This document shows positions 22,289 to 35,334 of a stretch of 64,000 nt of DNA, piece by piece. The DNA lies in the NCBI GenBank assembly GCA_003254925.1, contig QANZ01050150.1, forward strand, positions 1 through 64,000, written 5' to 3'. Position numbers and translations under genes: made by a program. The notes beneath the pieces were generated by a model that worked only from the letters and a program-made list of their open reading frames with translations, did not search any database and was not told the origin of the DNA. This DNA comes from Chamaecrista fasciculata. Its lineage: Eukaryota > Streptophyta > Magnoliopsida > Fabales > Fabaceae. How positions within the stretch are numbered: position 1 is the first letter of the stretch; every line of letters starts with the position of its first letter.

Positions 22289-22827
22289 GGTTAAAGGTTC
22301 ATTTTGGTCCTAAATGTATGCTCTGATGTTTATTTTGGTCCATTATGTTTGAAAATGTTCAAATTGGTCCTAAATGTTGGCAAAATGTTTCTTTTTGGTC
22401 CAAACTATTGAATATGACTCGTTTCAAGTTCAAACGTGATGAGTTTAGAGCTACATATTGTTCTCAAATAGTACTTTCTCTATCTAGTTGGGATCGTCAG
22501 CAAACGAGGTCAAATCAGTCTTAAAAGTAGACTACTCGTTCCATGGTCAAATAAGTAATGTTGATCATATCTCTTTTATTTCAAATTCGAATGTGACAAA
22601 TTTAGAGCTACAATTTCCTCTTAACAAGTCCTTTGAACTATAAATGAGAGACGAGAGAAATATGACCAAATTCAATAATTTGGGACCAAAATGAAACATT
22701 TTACTAACATTTAGGACCAAAATGAAACATTTTGCTAATATTTAGGACCAATTTGAAACATTTTGAAACATAATGGATCAAAATGAACATTAAGTCATAC
22801 ATTTAGGACCAAAATGAACCTTTAACC
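22289..22827. mobile_element. Foldback MITE, Mutator-like, GGTTAAAGGTTCATTTTGG family
   Basis: The left end GGTTAAAGGTTCATTTTGG is mirrored by CCAAAATGAACCTTTAACC at the right. The arms repeat words such as TTTTGGTCCTAAATGT. An exact 9-bp duplication, TAAATTTTA, lies at 280-288 and 828-836 of the 22-kb block. The element is 539 bp and non-coding. A much decayed relative is at about 32375-32900. Confidence 0.85.
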
Positions 22828-23935
22828 TAAATTTTAATTTTAACCAAACATCAATGATATTTATCTTATTTTATATTTTATATATTTCTTATATATCTAG
22901 TATCTTTTATTTGGCTCATGTTATTTTATATTATTATTATATGTCAAATAATTAAATTGGCGATAGAGTGAATTTTATCTTGATTTTAAAATTATTTTTT
23001 TATTTTATTTTAGATTTTAAATTTTTTTTATTGATTTCATTTTTAGTTTAAAATATAATTTTGTTTGATCTCTATCATTATCTCTTACTTGATAGGAAGG
23101 ATTTTTTGTTTATCTATAGCCTAAATTAGTATAAAGAGCAACAAAAATTTTCTTTCTTAGTTATAAACTAAAGATAAATATATGAGTGATTCTCTTTTGA
23201 AGAATGAGAAAATTTTTCTTTACCTCTCTATTCTCTACCAATTCATTTATTAGGGCATGTATGAGTGAGAAAATTTTCTAAATCAAGTGTCTAGTTCTAA
23301 AATAACGAAATAAATAAATTTGAGGACCAAAACAAAATAAAAGATAATTTTAGAACAAAATAAAATTTACCCTATAGTATAGTATGAGGACCAATTTGGG
23401 TACTTTTTTTATAACATAAAAAACGATGACAACATAAGAAAAATCGAAAAAGATAACAGACTAGAGGCACAATAGCAAGTTACACGAGTTACCCATTAAA
23501 GTGGGCCCATAAATAACTTTATTTCTATCTATACTTGACGAAGCAACTAGTCACTGCGTCTCCAGCCTTATCTTAGACGATTCAAAATTAGAAAAATTAC
23601 AGCTAAACAAATTAAAATAGTAAGAGACAGAAGAGTTAATGATCTTGATAGTTGTAATCGACGATACCTTGACATGCTTTCAAACATTTTCGCTACGAAA
23701 CTTTCAAATGACATATAGAGTTACGACGATGGTTACCTTAGCCTCGTAGTAACGAGACGAATTTCTCTTTCACCTCTTTATTAGATATTTCAACTATATT
23801 ATATTATATCTTCTTAAAAAAATAATTCGAAAAATTACTGGTTTTCTCATCTTTGGCTCCATAACTATAAAATCATTTTAAAAGAGTGTTAAAATTATTA
23901 AAAAAAATTGAAAATAGGAAATCACCTACCTTCAC

Positions 23936-24286
23936 CTATGTTGCACGAATACTTCAAAAATGACACCGTACCCATATCGAATACGTACCCGTACCTATAT
24001 TCTATGAATACTCTTGGATACTTTTAAAATATTATAAAATATAAATTATTATATTTTTTTTATAAAATGTCATTATATTTTTATCTTATTTTATTTTTGT
24101 TATATTAAAAAATTATTCTTTTTAGATTAATAAACAAAACATTCACATTTTTATAAGAAAAAACATAATTTATATTTTATTTAAATAAATATTGTCGTAC
24201 CCGTAGCCTATAATTTTCAAAATTAACGTATCCCGTACCCGCCCCGTACCCGTGTAAGTACCCGTACCCGTTCTAGTGCAACCTAG
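23936..24286. mobile_element. hAT-like MITE with CCCGTACCC subterminal words
   Basis: The ends are CTATGTTGCAC and GTGCAACCTAG, with one mismatch. An exact 8-bp duplication, ACCTTCAC, flanks it at 23928-23935 and 24287-24294. The right subterminal part repeats CCCGTACCCG and CCCCGTACCC, and the left carries diverged forms (ACCGTACCC, GTACCCGTACC). The AT-rich core is non-coding. An 8-bp duplication with short inverted ends fits the hAT superfamily. Confidence 0.85.
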
Positions 24287-24294
24287 ACCTTCAC

Positions 24295-25560
24295 TCATGC
24301 ACTATATCGGTATATAATTGTTAATATGATCTTAAATTTTAAATTCTTTTTATAATTATAAACTAATGTGGATAGATCATTTTGGTGAGACATTTTTTTT
24401 TATAAAAATAAATAATTTTTATTGTTTATAATTTTGATCCTTTCCAGTGGTCACACTCAAATTATTATTTTATCATATAGAAAATTAATATGTAATCCAT
24501 TACTATCATCTTTTAAATTATAATTTCATAGAAATACCCACTATCCTTTGCCTCACCCAGTCACCCCATTTGCAAAATTTGCAAAACAATTTTCAAAGAT
24601 AGTTTTTAAAAAATATTTGAATTTTGAAAAGAGAAAACTACCTACCCTCACTCATGTATCATATCAAGATACGCATGTTTATAGGAATTTGCATGTCAAA
24701 TATCAAATAAAAGAATGATTTCCTTTCAAACTTAAAAGTAGCAAATAAAATGACTTTTTTGAGAAATAATTTTAGAATAAGATTTTTTTTCTCACAAAAC
24801 TAAAAGTGTAGAGATTTTTTTTTTATTTTTCAAAATTTTAAACATCTTTTGTTCAGTAAGTAAAATTCATAGAAACTTTGTGCACTTAGTTAAATTAATT
24901 TTTCTATTTTGCATGTTTAAATAAAAAATCAGTAAGGTTTTTTTCTCTTGTTCAAAGATAAATTTTATATAAGTTTGCAATAAATGATTATAATATAATT
25001 AATGAAAGCTTTGTCCTTCATCCTTTTTATTTAGAAAAAAAACACATAAGCATTATTTTTTTATTTTTTAAACTTCAAAAAAAAATATTTTTTATAATTT
25101 AAAATTATTCGAAAAGATTGGATCATCAAACAATTTTTTTTTTTCAATTTCATACTTACCAACCATAATACTCAGCCACAACACAATCTTCAGAACCTTT
25201 AGCAAGTGGCATACTGACATTTAAGCACTAATTTCTTGTAATTGTTTGTTAACCTCTCCTCGTAAATAAACAAGAAACGGAAATCTTAAATTTAAGTGTT
25301 AAAAAAAATGGAGGAATAGTATCAATTTTAAAAAATAGGAACCACGTAGAAGATTTTGGGAGGAATTACATATATGTAGAATTTGTAATATTTGCACTAT
25401 GCATCATCAATAACAAAAAATAACAAATGCTAAGAGAAAAACTTCTGCACAGACAACAAAGAAGTTGAATTTTACAAATAAGTTAGATGGTGCAATCTAA
25501 TCTAATCTAATCCTAGTTCTTCAGTATCAATAAAGAAATGATTTTGGCAAACTTCACGTC
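24295..25560. other. Gene-less AT-rich stretch
   Basis: I see no gene or bounded element. The last part probably includes the 3'-untranslated region of the minus-strand methyltransferase gene. Runs of T and A dominate. Confidence 0.5.
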
Positions 25561-25701
25561 CCAAGGGTTGAAGGAAGTGAAGTGAACTCGTAGTTGCAGC
25601 TCATCTTTCAGTGTTTCCAAAATGAGTTTGAGACTGTGTTGACTATCCCCATTTCAGGGTTCAAAGAAGAAAGCAGTATGTGTTTTTGCCCCTTTAAGGC
25701 T

Positions 25702-26526
25702 TCAAGCCCTGAGCAAGTGCTTATCACCAACCAAGATTCTGTAACTCGCATGAGGCCCCTCGGCTGTATCTCGCAGTGTCACGTGCCACCCCATTGCCTT
25801 AGCGATCTCTGCAAGCTCATCCATGATGGCAAGAGAATCACGGATATATACCCGTCCACCTGGTCGCAGTATCCGGTCCATCTCAAGCATAATTGATGAA
25901 ACATTGCATCTGATACAGTTATGTGCAATAGATGACAAAGATTTTTCTTAAAAAGAGTATTAATTGAACAAATGAAGAAATAAAAAGCAAGCCACCATTA
26001 ATTCAAGAACTCCCAAAATATACCACTTAAAACATAATACTGTAGTAAATACTGTTAATCTGAAGAAAGATCAACATGGTGATTTGAGTGGAGAAAGAGG
26101 TACCTTTTTTTCTCAACAGAAAGTAGGTTTGCTGCATGCAGTAAATCATATGTTCTCGGGTATGTGTCAAATGATTCACACCTGAATTATAAATAAGATG
26201 GAGTGAAATTTTTCCACATGCTGACAAGTTTTCATAACAGACACTAAGCAGGTTTCGGAAGAGGATTCCCCTCTCCCCTCTCTTAAACCACAAATCAAGG
26301 AAGATTAGAGTGACAAATCTAATATGCGGAATGAAGAAACCCAAAAAGACAACGATAACAATAATATATGTTCAGGATCAAATTACATTAATGACATACC
26401 AGTCATGCACAACTCCAATCAACCCACGGTCATATATAACAGGCAAGGTGTTTGGACCACTAACTGGAACAACATTCATAACCCAGCTGTCAAGACTCTG
26501 ATCAATCAAGGCAGCAGCAAATCTGT

Positions 26527-26560
<34 letters not shown>

Positions 26561-29500
26561 AGATACCAATTAGACAATTAGAATGTCCTAATCTATATTT
26601 ATAACAAGAATATGATTATATGATAGATAATTTACCCTCCAAAACCAGCTTTCATGTCCATAACATTTCTTAATCGAATCTTCTTCCAGTGTAATGCACG
26701 GACATAGCCCGCTATTATCTCATCCCAGTATTTTGTTTCTGCCTTAAAAAGCTCTTTTCTGGATATGAAGGCATCAAATTTTATACTTTGAAGCCTATCA
26801 GGTGGAGTTTGCAAACGTTCAGGCCATCTTGTAACATTTGTTCCATATCCATTCTCAGGCAAACGGGAGATACATGCTTTAAGATTAGCATACCTAAATT
26901 GCACAAATAATGATATCAGCAATAATGAGGTTGTAAAATAATAGCATTATGATGCATGAAGAAAAATCTATTGTGAGGCTTGCCCCAGAATTTTTAGATT
27001 GCTAAAACTGAATTAACTCTATCATCAGTTTTTCCTTCCTACAGCTGGGCTGTTATAAGTGTATGCTTGTTTCACAAATAATGGTACTCTATAATATTGT
27101 TAAAAGAAATACCAAACAAACAGATATGTTTAACCACCATATATGCAATTCATTTTTCTAAGAAAATTAGCACCACCTTTCCTATGTTCTCCTAAATTAC
27201 ATTCATCAATCATCATCCCTCTGGTTTCACAGCTTAGACTGAGATCCTCCTTGTTAAAAATTTCATAAGCAAACATCCCTTAAACAATATTTCACCCAGA
27301 CATCCTTTCCTACAGGTAAAAATATGCGTTTTGAGTTTTAAAACAAAAGGGTTTTAAAAACTCCATACTGAACAATAACCACATTTTATCACGAGACAAT
27401 GTTGCTTTAAACAGGTTAATAATCATTTCTGGATCCTTGTATATCTACATGATTTAACCAAGAGATTTTCATGTGAGATTTTCCTTTTCCTTTTGTTTAG
27501 TTTCTATGTTGTTCCCTTAGAAGGGTACAGAGAAAACAGTTAGACTTGTATACACCTTAAATGCATGTTTCAATGATTATCCCTAAGTAGCAACCAAAAA
27601 GCATCTTTAAACTGTCAATCGCAGCCCTATGAGTAGAGTTGAAAATAAGATAGATGCATACTCCATTCACATCATCTTCTAGATACATGGTCTCTAGTCT
27701 TAGCTCAAATTTTAACTCTTCCGTCAATTTACTTGAATGCAAAGTAGTTTTGCATTTCAACATCAATGAACTTCAAATCCTACTTCTTTAGGCTATTTTA
27801 AATTACATATAACCACAACCTATCTTTTTAATTATTTGACTCCATCCTAGAAAGCTCTAGAGTAGAAGATAATGGATTAATGATTGTCACATTAAGATAT
27901 TTTTTGTGACAATAATCATATCAGACAAAAAAGCCAAATTGTCATATACAGATCAGGGAGGAAGGAACACAATACCAAACGTTGTCTGGGTCATCACTGA
28001 GGTCACACAGAGGAGGTTTAGTTCCTGCCTCGCGGTTTAGATAGCAGCTGTTGTCAGAAGGTTTTTGCCATATTGCAATATATCCATCTTTTTTCACAAA
28101 CTTCCAGCAGAGGCGATTGGTGAGATTAAGCATCTCTGAAGATAACATAATTCCAGAGTTAAACACATAACAGATGCAGGCGTCTATAGATAAAACAGTA
28201 GGACCAACCCTTATTTGTATATAAATCAGTTCGTAGCAAACAGTGTAACACTTTACCCAATGGCTTTGAAGTCATACCATACTTGAAATAATAATTCAAA
28301 TGAATTATAGAGAAACATTATGTGCAAAATATTAATTTTATTGCTTTTAAATGACAAATGAAATGTGATAGGACGTCTAGGTCAAAATTACAAAAATATT
28401 ACATGTTAATCATGTCTGGTGTTCTGAAACGAAGAAAAACAAGATAATAAACAATTTACTATACATATCATATGTCTGAAAATCCTAATACAAGTGCCCC
28501 CAAAACATATTATGATATCAGATTGCTAACAAATGACTTGACAGATTCTGTCACGTAGTCTGAGATGCTGAAGGAAAATGAGGTAGAAACAATTTGATGC
28601 AAATATCATGTCAGAATATTCTAAATAATAAATCATGCACAGTTGAGCAATTCTAACTGGCAGTCCCCACCCTTCAACAATACCTTCCCATTGTTCTTCC
28701 AAAAGTTGCTCATGCTTGTAAACTGGCTGTGCTGCCCAGACGAAGTACCCTCCACCCCTTAGCATCCTATTAACTTCAAGCAGCCACATCCCATCTTCAT
28801 GACAAGTAACAAAGCAAAGATAGATTAGCAGAAATCCCAATAGTGAGTAACTCACACATGGGTGGAAGGGGAAAAATGTTTAGAACTTTAGATATACTTC
28901 ATAAAAATAAGTATAACAGCCTTCTTTTTCACCATTAGAGTAATATTGGGTTAAGAAGACATTGAATCAGCATTTACATTTAGTAGTTTTTCAAATTGTA
29001 TATATATATATAAGGCTGCTCTCCCCCAAAAAATACCAAGAGGAGATAAGTTTGAGGCATACAATCATAATCAAACAGGCTATTCCAAATTGCTCTTGAT
29101 TTGATTAGCTGTCCTATATTACTCCATGTCGTTTTTCTCCCCATCATCACTGAGGACTACCACATATTATGAGAGAAGAAATACATACCATCTTGAGTCC
29201 AATTGATTCTGCAGCGTGAACAGTGTATCAAATCAAAAGCTTGACTTGGATATAACAAACGTCTAGTTGCAAATGCTGCCACCATTGCAGGTACATGGCG
29301 CTCTAGAGCAAATTGAATCTGATTTTCGTGAACATCTTTGGGAGCAATGGACAAGGGGAGGACATTTCTTGATAATAAGTATGCACCAAAACTAGCTACA
29401 CCACAGCCGACATCTAGAACAACTCTTGTATTCTTACCAAATGCAATTTCAGGAATCATCTACAAATGAAGATGGATAACATCAGATACTTGAAAGATAA

Positions 29501-30574
29501 ACCCATCTGTCTAAATAATTTAAAATCTAAGCATATAAAAACCTTAGAAATATGGTCCAAGTATTCATCTGCCCCATGTATGAACTGTGTACCACCTCCT
29601 GGAAATTTAAACTTATCTTTGTCCCTAGAAATCCAATTTTGACCACCTTTATCGTCAACGAGACGAGTGTGAGGAACATTACTGTACCATACCTACGCAA
29701 GAAAGGGAAGAAAATAAAAAATGAAGTGCAAAATAAAATAGTTAGTCGTCAGAATTTCTCAGTCTACGTGCAATACTTTCAAAATAGCATGTTCCTCAAA
29801 TTCTATCACGTTCTTACTATCTTTTTTCTTTCCTAATAAGAATGTGTGTCTTGTGCATTTATATTTTCTTCCAAATAGCAACTAACTCGAAGGTAGGAAT
29901 ACCTCGTCTCGACTTCTCGGCCATGGAATTGGGGTACGATATCCTTTAGGAGCCGGAACCAAGCAGTTCAATCCTCGTCCTTCCTCAGGACAGCGCCTCT
30001 CGAATCTTTCACCTCTTTTCGTCGATTCTAGTTTCCGAATTGCCTCTACATTATCTAAACAAGGAATATACTCACTCATGTTTCGCGGACATAAACCAAA
30101 CTTCTTAATCGAGAATTGAGGAGCAGATTCAGAACTCTCCTCCGTACCAACTTGAGTCTCATTAACCCAATTATCGACCAGCTCCGGATCAAAATCCCCA
30201 ACCTCGAAGTCCTCAGACATCGTGCCATTCTCGTTAACGATTCCGAAAGTCCTAATCGGATCTACCGGCGGAGGCGGCGGGGGAGACGGTGCTTTCGGTG
30301 GGTCGACGGACACTGCTTCTAGGGTTTTTTCCGGCGGAGATTGAGCCTGATTCTGATCAATGAGGTCAGAGACATTGAAGAACTTGTTATAATTTGGAGA
30401 TGTCGAAACCACTGGTTCCTTGTCCTGGAGAGTGTTGCTGAAGAAGACGAGCTGCTGGGACCCATCGGACCAGCGCTTGCCCAAGAAGAAGAAAGTGACG
30501 GTCACGAAGAAGACAGCAGCGATCTTGAGGACAAATGGCGTTTTGAGCAAATCGCCATTGATGGGGGCTTTCAT
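25702..30574 (-). CDS. PMT11: Probable Golgi methyltransferase, PMT family, closest to PMT11
   Basis: This family (DUF248 / 'dehydration-responsive', QUA2-related) consists of type II Golgi membrane proteins thought to methylate pectic polysaccharides. Exons: 29903-30574, 29543-29692, 29189-29459, 28684-28794, 27976-28135, 26636-26893, 26400-26522, 26104-26181 and 25702-25909. They give 676 aa, close to Arabidopsis PMT11. Residues ~14-35 ([19 protein letters not shown]) are the signal anchor. A Pro-rich stalk follows at ~95-105. The SAM motif I is [17 protein letters not shown] (from residue 287), and [12 protein letters not shown] and the ending [15 protein letters not shown] are family signatures. 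All key blocks are present. The start at 30574 gives the N terminus [13 protein letters not shown], near-identical in style to PMT11. The substrate is inferred, not shown. Confidence 0.94.
26530..26558. repeat. (TA)n microsatellite in PMT11 intron 6
   Basis: An uninterrupted TA run lies directly upstream (in gene sense) of the acceptor of exon 7, within a 113-bp intron. Confidence 0.9.
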
Positions 30575-30942
30575 GTCGCGAATATCTTGCTTGCTCTTGA
30601 GATCTAGCTTGCTATTGCAAGAGAGTGAGAGTGCGTGTGCATTTGGCTATAGTTGTTCTTACAATCAGTAATTGTAGACTTTGATAAAGACGTGAATAGC
30701 GCGCGGTAAAGAGAAATAGAAATGGCTTGGCTTGGTATTATGAATTGTGATTTGTGAGTAAACGGAATTTCTGTGAAGTTATCGACACTTCTGAGACGAG
30801 AAGGTGCGTAAGGACTTGTTTTGTAGTCTGTAGTCTGTGGATTTGTGTGCCAAGGTAAATAAATGGTAGTTAGTTTGCATTATTTATGATTCAGGATATA
30901 TTCCAGGCTAACTGTTCATAATTTCTCCTATTTTATAAAATA

Positions 30943-31590
30943 GGTCAAAGTGTGAATTTGGTCCTATAACTTTGCTTCAGGTCCCAAATCAGTCCTATAT
31001 CTTTTTTTGTCTCGAATTTAGTCATGTATCTTTACTCCAGGTCTCAAATCAATCCTATATCTTTTCTTGTCTCAGTTTTAGTCTCATATGTTTTGAAAAC
31101 CTCCTACCATTAGTCCTCCGTCCATTTTAAATTACAGTTTAGTCCTAAAAATTTTTAAGTCCCTTTCACTTTTGTCCCTAACTATCAAAACGAAAGTGAA
31201 AGAGCATCCCTGAAGATTTTCAAACCTTACATCTTGGTCCCTAATCTATGAATTCTTCATGAAATGGAATAGAAATGCAAAAACAACACAAATTAAAGTA
31301 AATGACAGAGGGACCAAAACTGAATACGCAGAAAATTTAAAACCCACGGGAAAATGCCTCAAACTCGCCGAGGACTTGAAGTTTTCAGGACTAACCTGTA
31401 ATTTAAAATGGACGGAGGACTAATGGTTGGAGGTTTTCAAAACATATGGAACCAAAACTGGGACAAAAAAAGATATAGGACTAATTTGGGACCTGGAGCA
31501 AAGATACATGACCAAATTCAAGACAAAAAAAAATATATGACTGATTTAGGACCTAGAGCAAAGTTATATGACCAAATTCACACTTTGACC
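30943..31590. mobile_element. Foldback MITE, Mutator-like, GGTCAAAGTGTGAATTTGG family
   Basis: The 648-bp element has ends GGTCAAAGTGTGAATTTGG and CCAAATTCACACTTTGACC as an exact inverted match. The arms repeat words like CCTATATCTTTTTTTGTCTC. An exact 9-bp duplication, TATAAAATA, lies at 30934-30942 and 31591-31599. It is non-coding; the open frame over the right arm is the repeat itself. It sits about 370 bp upstream of the PMT11 start. Confidence 0.87.
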
Positions 31591-32043
31591 TATAAAATAA
31601 TATAAACATGAGATATTTTATTTTAGGCAAAAGCCATAATTTAGTCTCAAATGTTTGATTTTATTTAATATATATTCACGACTTACATGCAAGTTGCAAC
31701 TATCCAATAATTCTGTTGCTTCAGGAGTTTTTTTCTTGGGGTAACTAACAGCGATACTCTGATTTTTCAAAGACAAAGATATATAATCAATGGTTGCACA
31801 ATCCATCCTTAGCTCATCTTACAATTTATTTTTTGGGTATAACCATAGGAAGTTAGGAACGGTCTAGCATCTTAACATTCATTTGTTGTTGTCTGACATC
31901 ATAAAGCTCATTCCTTCGCAAATGTCTTTGTAAAAAGCAATTTTAGTATAAATTTTTTAAGATATCTATTAGATTTTTTTCTCGTGAATATTGTAATATT
32001 AGGTTTTAGTTTTCTCTAGTGTGGTATATGAAAAACATATTTC

Positions 32044-32201
32044 ATTTTTTTTTGTTGCCCAATATATCCTCCAACGCGATGGGTTAAAGGCTAATCTTCT
32101 ACGGATCTAAGCTCTATTTAAGGGTTTGTCGTTGGTCAATTGATTACTGCATACACTTGCTTAAGCGACCTAGTAAACTAACCACTAGACCAATCAAACT
32201 T
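32044..32201 (-). mobile_element. tRNA-derived SINE, family A (copy 2, reverse)
   Basis: On the minus strand this reads TTGGTCTAGTGGTTAG, then GGCTAAGGACTAATCTTC-like tail sequence, then GGGCAAC and an A-run. It is the same layout as the SINE at 58383-58561. It is more decayed, and the target duplication is uncertain (ACATATTT occurs near both ends but not flush). Confidence 0.7.
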
Positions 32202-32374
32202 AGTTAAATATTACATATTTGATTGAGAGCAAGATTTAAAAGTGGATTTGAGAGTTTATTCATAGGCGGTTTAGTTAAAATATGAAAAGATGGTTTATAA
32301 ACTATTTAAAATTATTTAAATACTCATTTTTTAAACTTCATAGTTTTTGGATGGTTTGTAACTTTATAACTTTT

Positions 32375-32900
32375 ATTTTTTTTATCAAAGGATCATTTTG
32401 ATTTAAATGTAAGCTTCTATATTCATTATAGTTCTTTTATGTTTTAAAAAATTTATACTGGTCCTAAATGTTACCAAAATGTTTCATATTGATCTCAAAT
32501 TATTGAATATAAATATATTTATCTTATTTCAAGTTTGAATATAAAAGTCTAGAGATACCTTGGGAACACCAACAAGCGAGGTCAAATCAAGTCTTGGAAA
32601 TAGACTATTAGTTTCATAGTCAAACAAGCAAAATTAGTCATATCACTCTTTTTTAAGTCTGAATGCGACGAATTTAGAATTATGAATTACTCTTAACATG
32701 TCTTTTTTTTTATTCAGTTGGGGTCGTCAACATATAAGATCAGATTAAGCTCAAAAGTGGCTTGTGACCGAAAAGTATAAAATTATGAAAAATTAGTTAC
32801 AAATCCACTTTTAAACTCCATTTTTTGACGATCCCAATATGAAAAGAAAAAAAAAACTCATTAAGAGTATCCCGTAATTTAAACTCATCGCGTCTAAATT
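32375..32900. repeat. Decayed relative of the 22289-22827 foldback
   Basis: Shared words in the same order (TGGTCCTAAATGTTACCAAAATGTTTC, split by changes; AATTATTGAATAT; AGCGAGGTCAAATCA; AATTTAG) align with the interior and left arm of 22289-22827. The mirrored arm is poorly kept, so the ends are approximate. Confidence 0.5.
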
Positions 32901-33309
32901 TAAGACAAAAAATATATGACTAATTTTGTATGTTTGACAATAAAATCAGCGGCTTATTTTCGAAAGCACTATTACAATAGTTTGCGACCTAAATCCAAAA
33001 TAAAACCATCAAATTGGGTTGACTTATGTCCATCTGACAATTCGGGCTGGGTCAATAAATAAAATGTATCAAGATGTTCAGCAACATGGTAGCAAAAAGG
33101 AAAAAAAAACATGGTAGCAAAATAGTAATGTTTATATATATATATGCCATTATTCAATAAAATATTATGTAAATAATTTACCAAAAATATAAAAATGAAA
33201 TAAGTGGATGCCTCATACTAAATCATACTGGTTTAAATACTATTAGTTGAACAGTTAAGTACAAATAAAAAAACTAATGAAAAATACAAAGTTGAATAGG
33301 GAAGAATCT

Positions 33310-34130
33310 AACCTTGAGTTTACGAATGTCGACACCCAAAACCTGAAACAAAAGAAACCACCAAAGATTTTCCGGTGTTTTTCCTTGGATGCTTGAGTCA
33401 ATAGGTGGTATTCTTAGAGTACGGGGTTTCAGGGTATCGAGTGTCTTACCTTTGTTATGTCGTGATTTGCTATTTTTTTGTTGCCAAAAATTTAGGTGAG
33501 GGGATGGCGCCTCAGTCCAGGGTCAGAGCAGGCCTCGAGGCTCAATGAGAACTTACAAAGGTACTTACAGATAACCCACTAAATGAGACATTACTAGAAA
33601 TTGAACCCAAGCCATGCAATTGAGCGGAAAGTGACCAAGTGAGTCAAACTTCATTGGTCGTAATTTGCTATTTATATTTTGGGAGTTCTACACCTAAGAC
33701 TGTACGAGGTACAGAGTTGGTGAGTGATAAGTGTGTGCGTGAGGGGATCCCGCGCGTGACCCAACGATCAAATCCAATGTGTCAGGTTTGACACGGTTTA
33801 CGTTTGTATTGCCGTGTTGGGGTATTTCCTTGTAAGTGAAAGCATTAAATGTTATTTCTTTCGTGTCTTTGGCGTGAGGCCCTTTAGTCACGTTTTTTCG
33901 GTGAGCATACACTATAGCTAGTACAACTTTGTTTTATTGGAGTTGCCTTGAGGATCTCTACATTAAATATCAGGATTATCGCATTTAATGCTTAAAATTT
34001 TTGTAGTAGCTATGGTGTGATTCGTTCCCTGACATTGGCGTGGGAGTGTAGAGAGTCTACGAGGTTAGTTTTGTCCTTTATTTGCATAAAAAGGATATAT
34101 CACTTATCCCTATGAAAAAAGATGGGAATG
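33310..34130. mobile_element. Possible solo-LTR-like fossil with a SINE nested in it
   Basis: The sequence is GC-richer than its surroundings and has LTR-like texture (GGGGTTTCAGGGTATCGAG, GTGTCTTACCTTTG, TTGCATAAAAAGG). No internal retroelement coding region and no matching second LTR are present. It is interrupted by the SINE at 33476-33658. Family and exact ends are unresolved; it looks broken and old. Confidence 0.3.
33476..33658 (-). mobile_element. tRNA-derived SINE, family B
   Basis: On the minus strand the head reads TGACTCACTTGGTCACTTTC (A-box-like), then GGCTTGGGTTCAATTTC (B-box-like). It ends in GGCAACAAAAAAA. Flanks CGTGATTTGCTATTT (33461-33475) and CGTAATTTGCTATTT (33659-33673) agree at 14 of 15 positions, as a LINE-mobilised target duplication should. 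The box pattern marks tRNA ancestry; it is not a functional tRNA. Confidence 0.8.
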
Positions 34131-34385
34131 ATACCTAGGTAAAGGGTGTATATCAACTAAAAAATTCTAAAATTTTTAAAAATTACTTTGACATTATTTT
34201 TATTTAAAAGATTAATTTTAAATTAAAAAACGATTAATATTTCAAGCCAAAAAATAGTATTTTAATATTTTTCTTATTCTTATTTAGTCGAATCCCTTCA
34301 TTTGGTGTGATTAGACTCAACCCGTAAAAAGTTGAATTAAATCCTAGTGTACACGAAATTTTGCTCATATACACCCCTAAATTAG

Positions 34386-34509
34386 CCAACTATTGAGCTG
34401 ATCAATGAATTAACTTGTATCTTCATCCATAATATCATTAAAAATAACCAACTATTGAGCTGATCAATGAATTAACTTGTATCTTCATCCATAATATCAT
34501 TAAAAATAA
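34386..34509. repeat. Perfect 62-bp tandem duplication
   Basis: Positions 34386-34447 and 34448-34509 are identical at all 62 bases, starting CCAACTATTGAGCTGATCAA. There is no further copy. Full identity in non-coding DNA points to a very recent duplication or an assembly artefact. Confidence 0.95.
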
Positions 34510-35334
34510 GTACTTAGTGACAAACATTTTTTTTTCCACTTTTTGAAGTATAATTTAAGTAAAAATCATAAAAAGATATGTTTCTAAAAAAAAAATTTAT
34601 ATCAAGTTCTTTATATTCTTGCTATCAAGTTCCTCCGATCACAAGTTTTATATATATTTTCTCTCTTCAATGATTGGTCATGTAAAAAGTGGTGTTTAAT
34701 ATTCTATTTCTATCATAACTGATCATGTATAAAATTTTTGTCACATGTCAAATGTTGATTAAAAAACTTGATAACAAAGATATAAAAAAAATTGATATAA
34801 GCTTTGTCCTTTTTAAAACTCATGAAACTTTGTATTATTTTAACTTTATATTTTAAAAAAATTTAAAAGAATAAATAATGCATTCACAAAGGAAAAAAAA
34901 AAAAACTGATCATTTATCTTATGGCTTTTAGGTTTTAGGCCTTTGGCTCTTACCTGCTGAATCTCCAAACACCAAAGAGACGTGTTTCTGACATTCTGGT
35001 TCGGTCCTTCTATTCCCCGTTTAAAAGCTCAATACTCCTCTCTCTTATTCTTTTTCTTATCTCTCTTTCTCTCCTTCATTGTGTTCGTCCCTCACCCCAA
35101 AAAAAAAACCAAATTTTCGATTCTGTTAAGCCGAGGTCACACCCGTCTTGGCCTAACGGAATTGTCTCCATTGTTCCCGTCCGGCCTCCACATCTGGACT
35201 ACTATTTTCATCCATTCTTCCGTGTTCGCTTTCTGAAACCAGAATTAGGGTTTTCACCTTTCGCAATTGGCTTCCATTCCCCCCCCTCAAATTGTCGATT
35301 TCTTGCTCTCTAGGGTTTTAGTGTCGCGCCCTCG

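Noticed and set aside
23460-23800. Short GC-richer patch as a gene fragment
   Set aside because: No frame with recognisable protein on either strand and no splice pattern.
30116-30671. Three plus-strand frames over the PMT11 first exon
   Set aside because: They are antisense shadows of the exon, including the Pro-rich stalk read as Arg or Gly runs.
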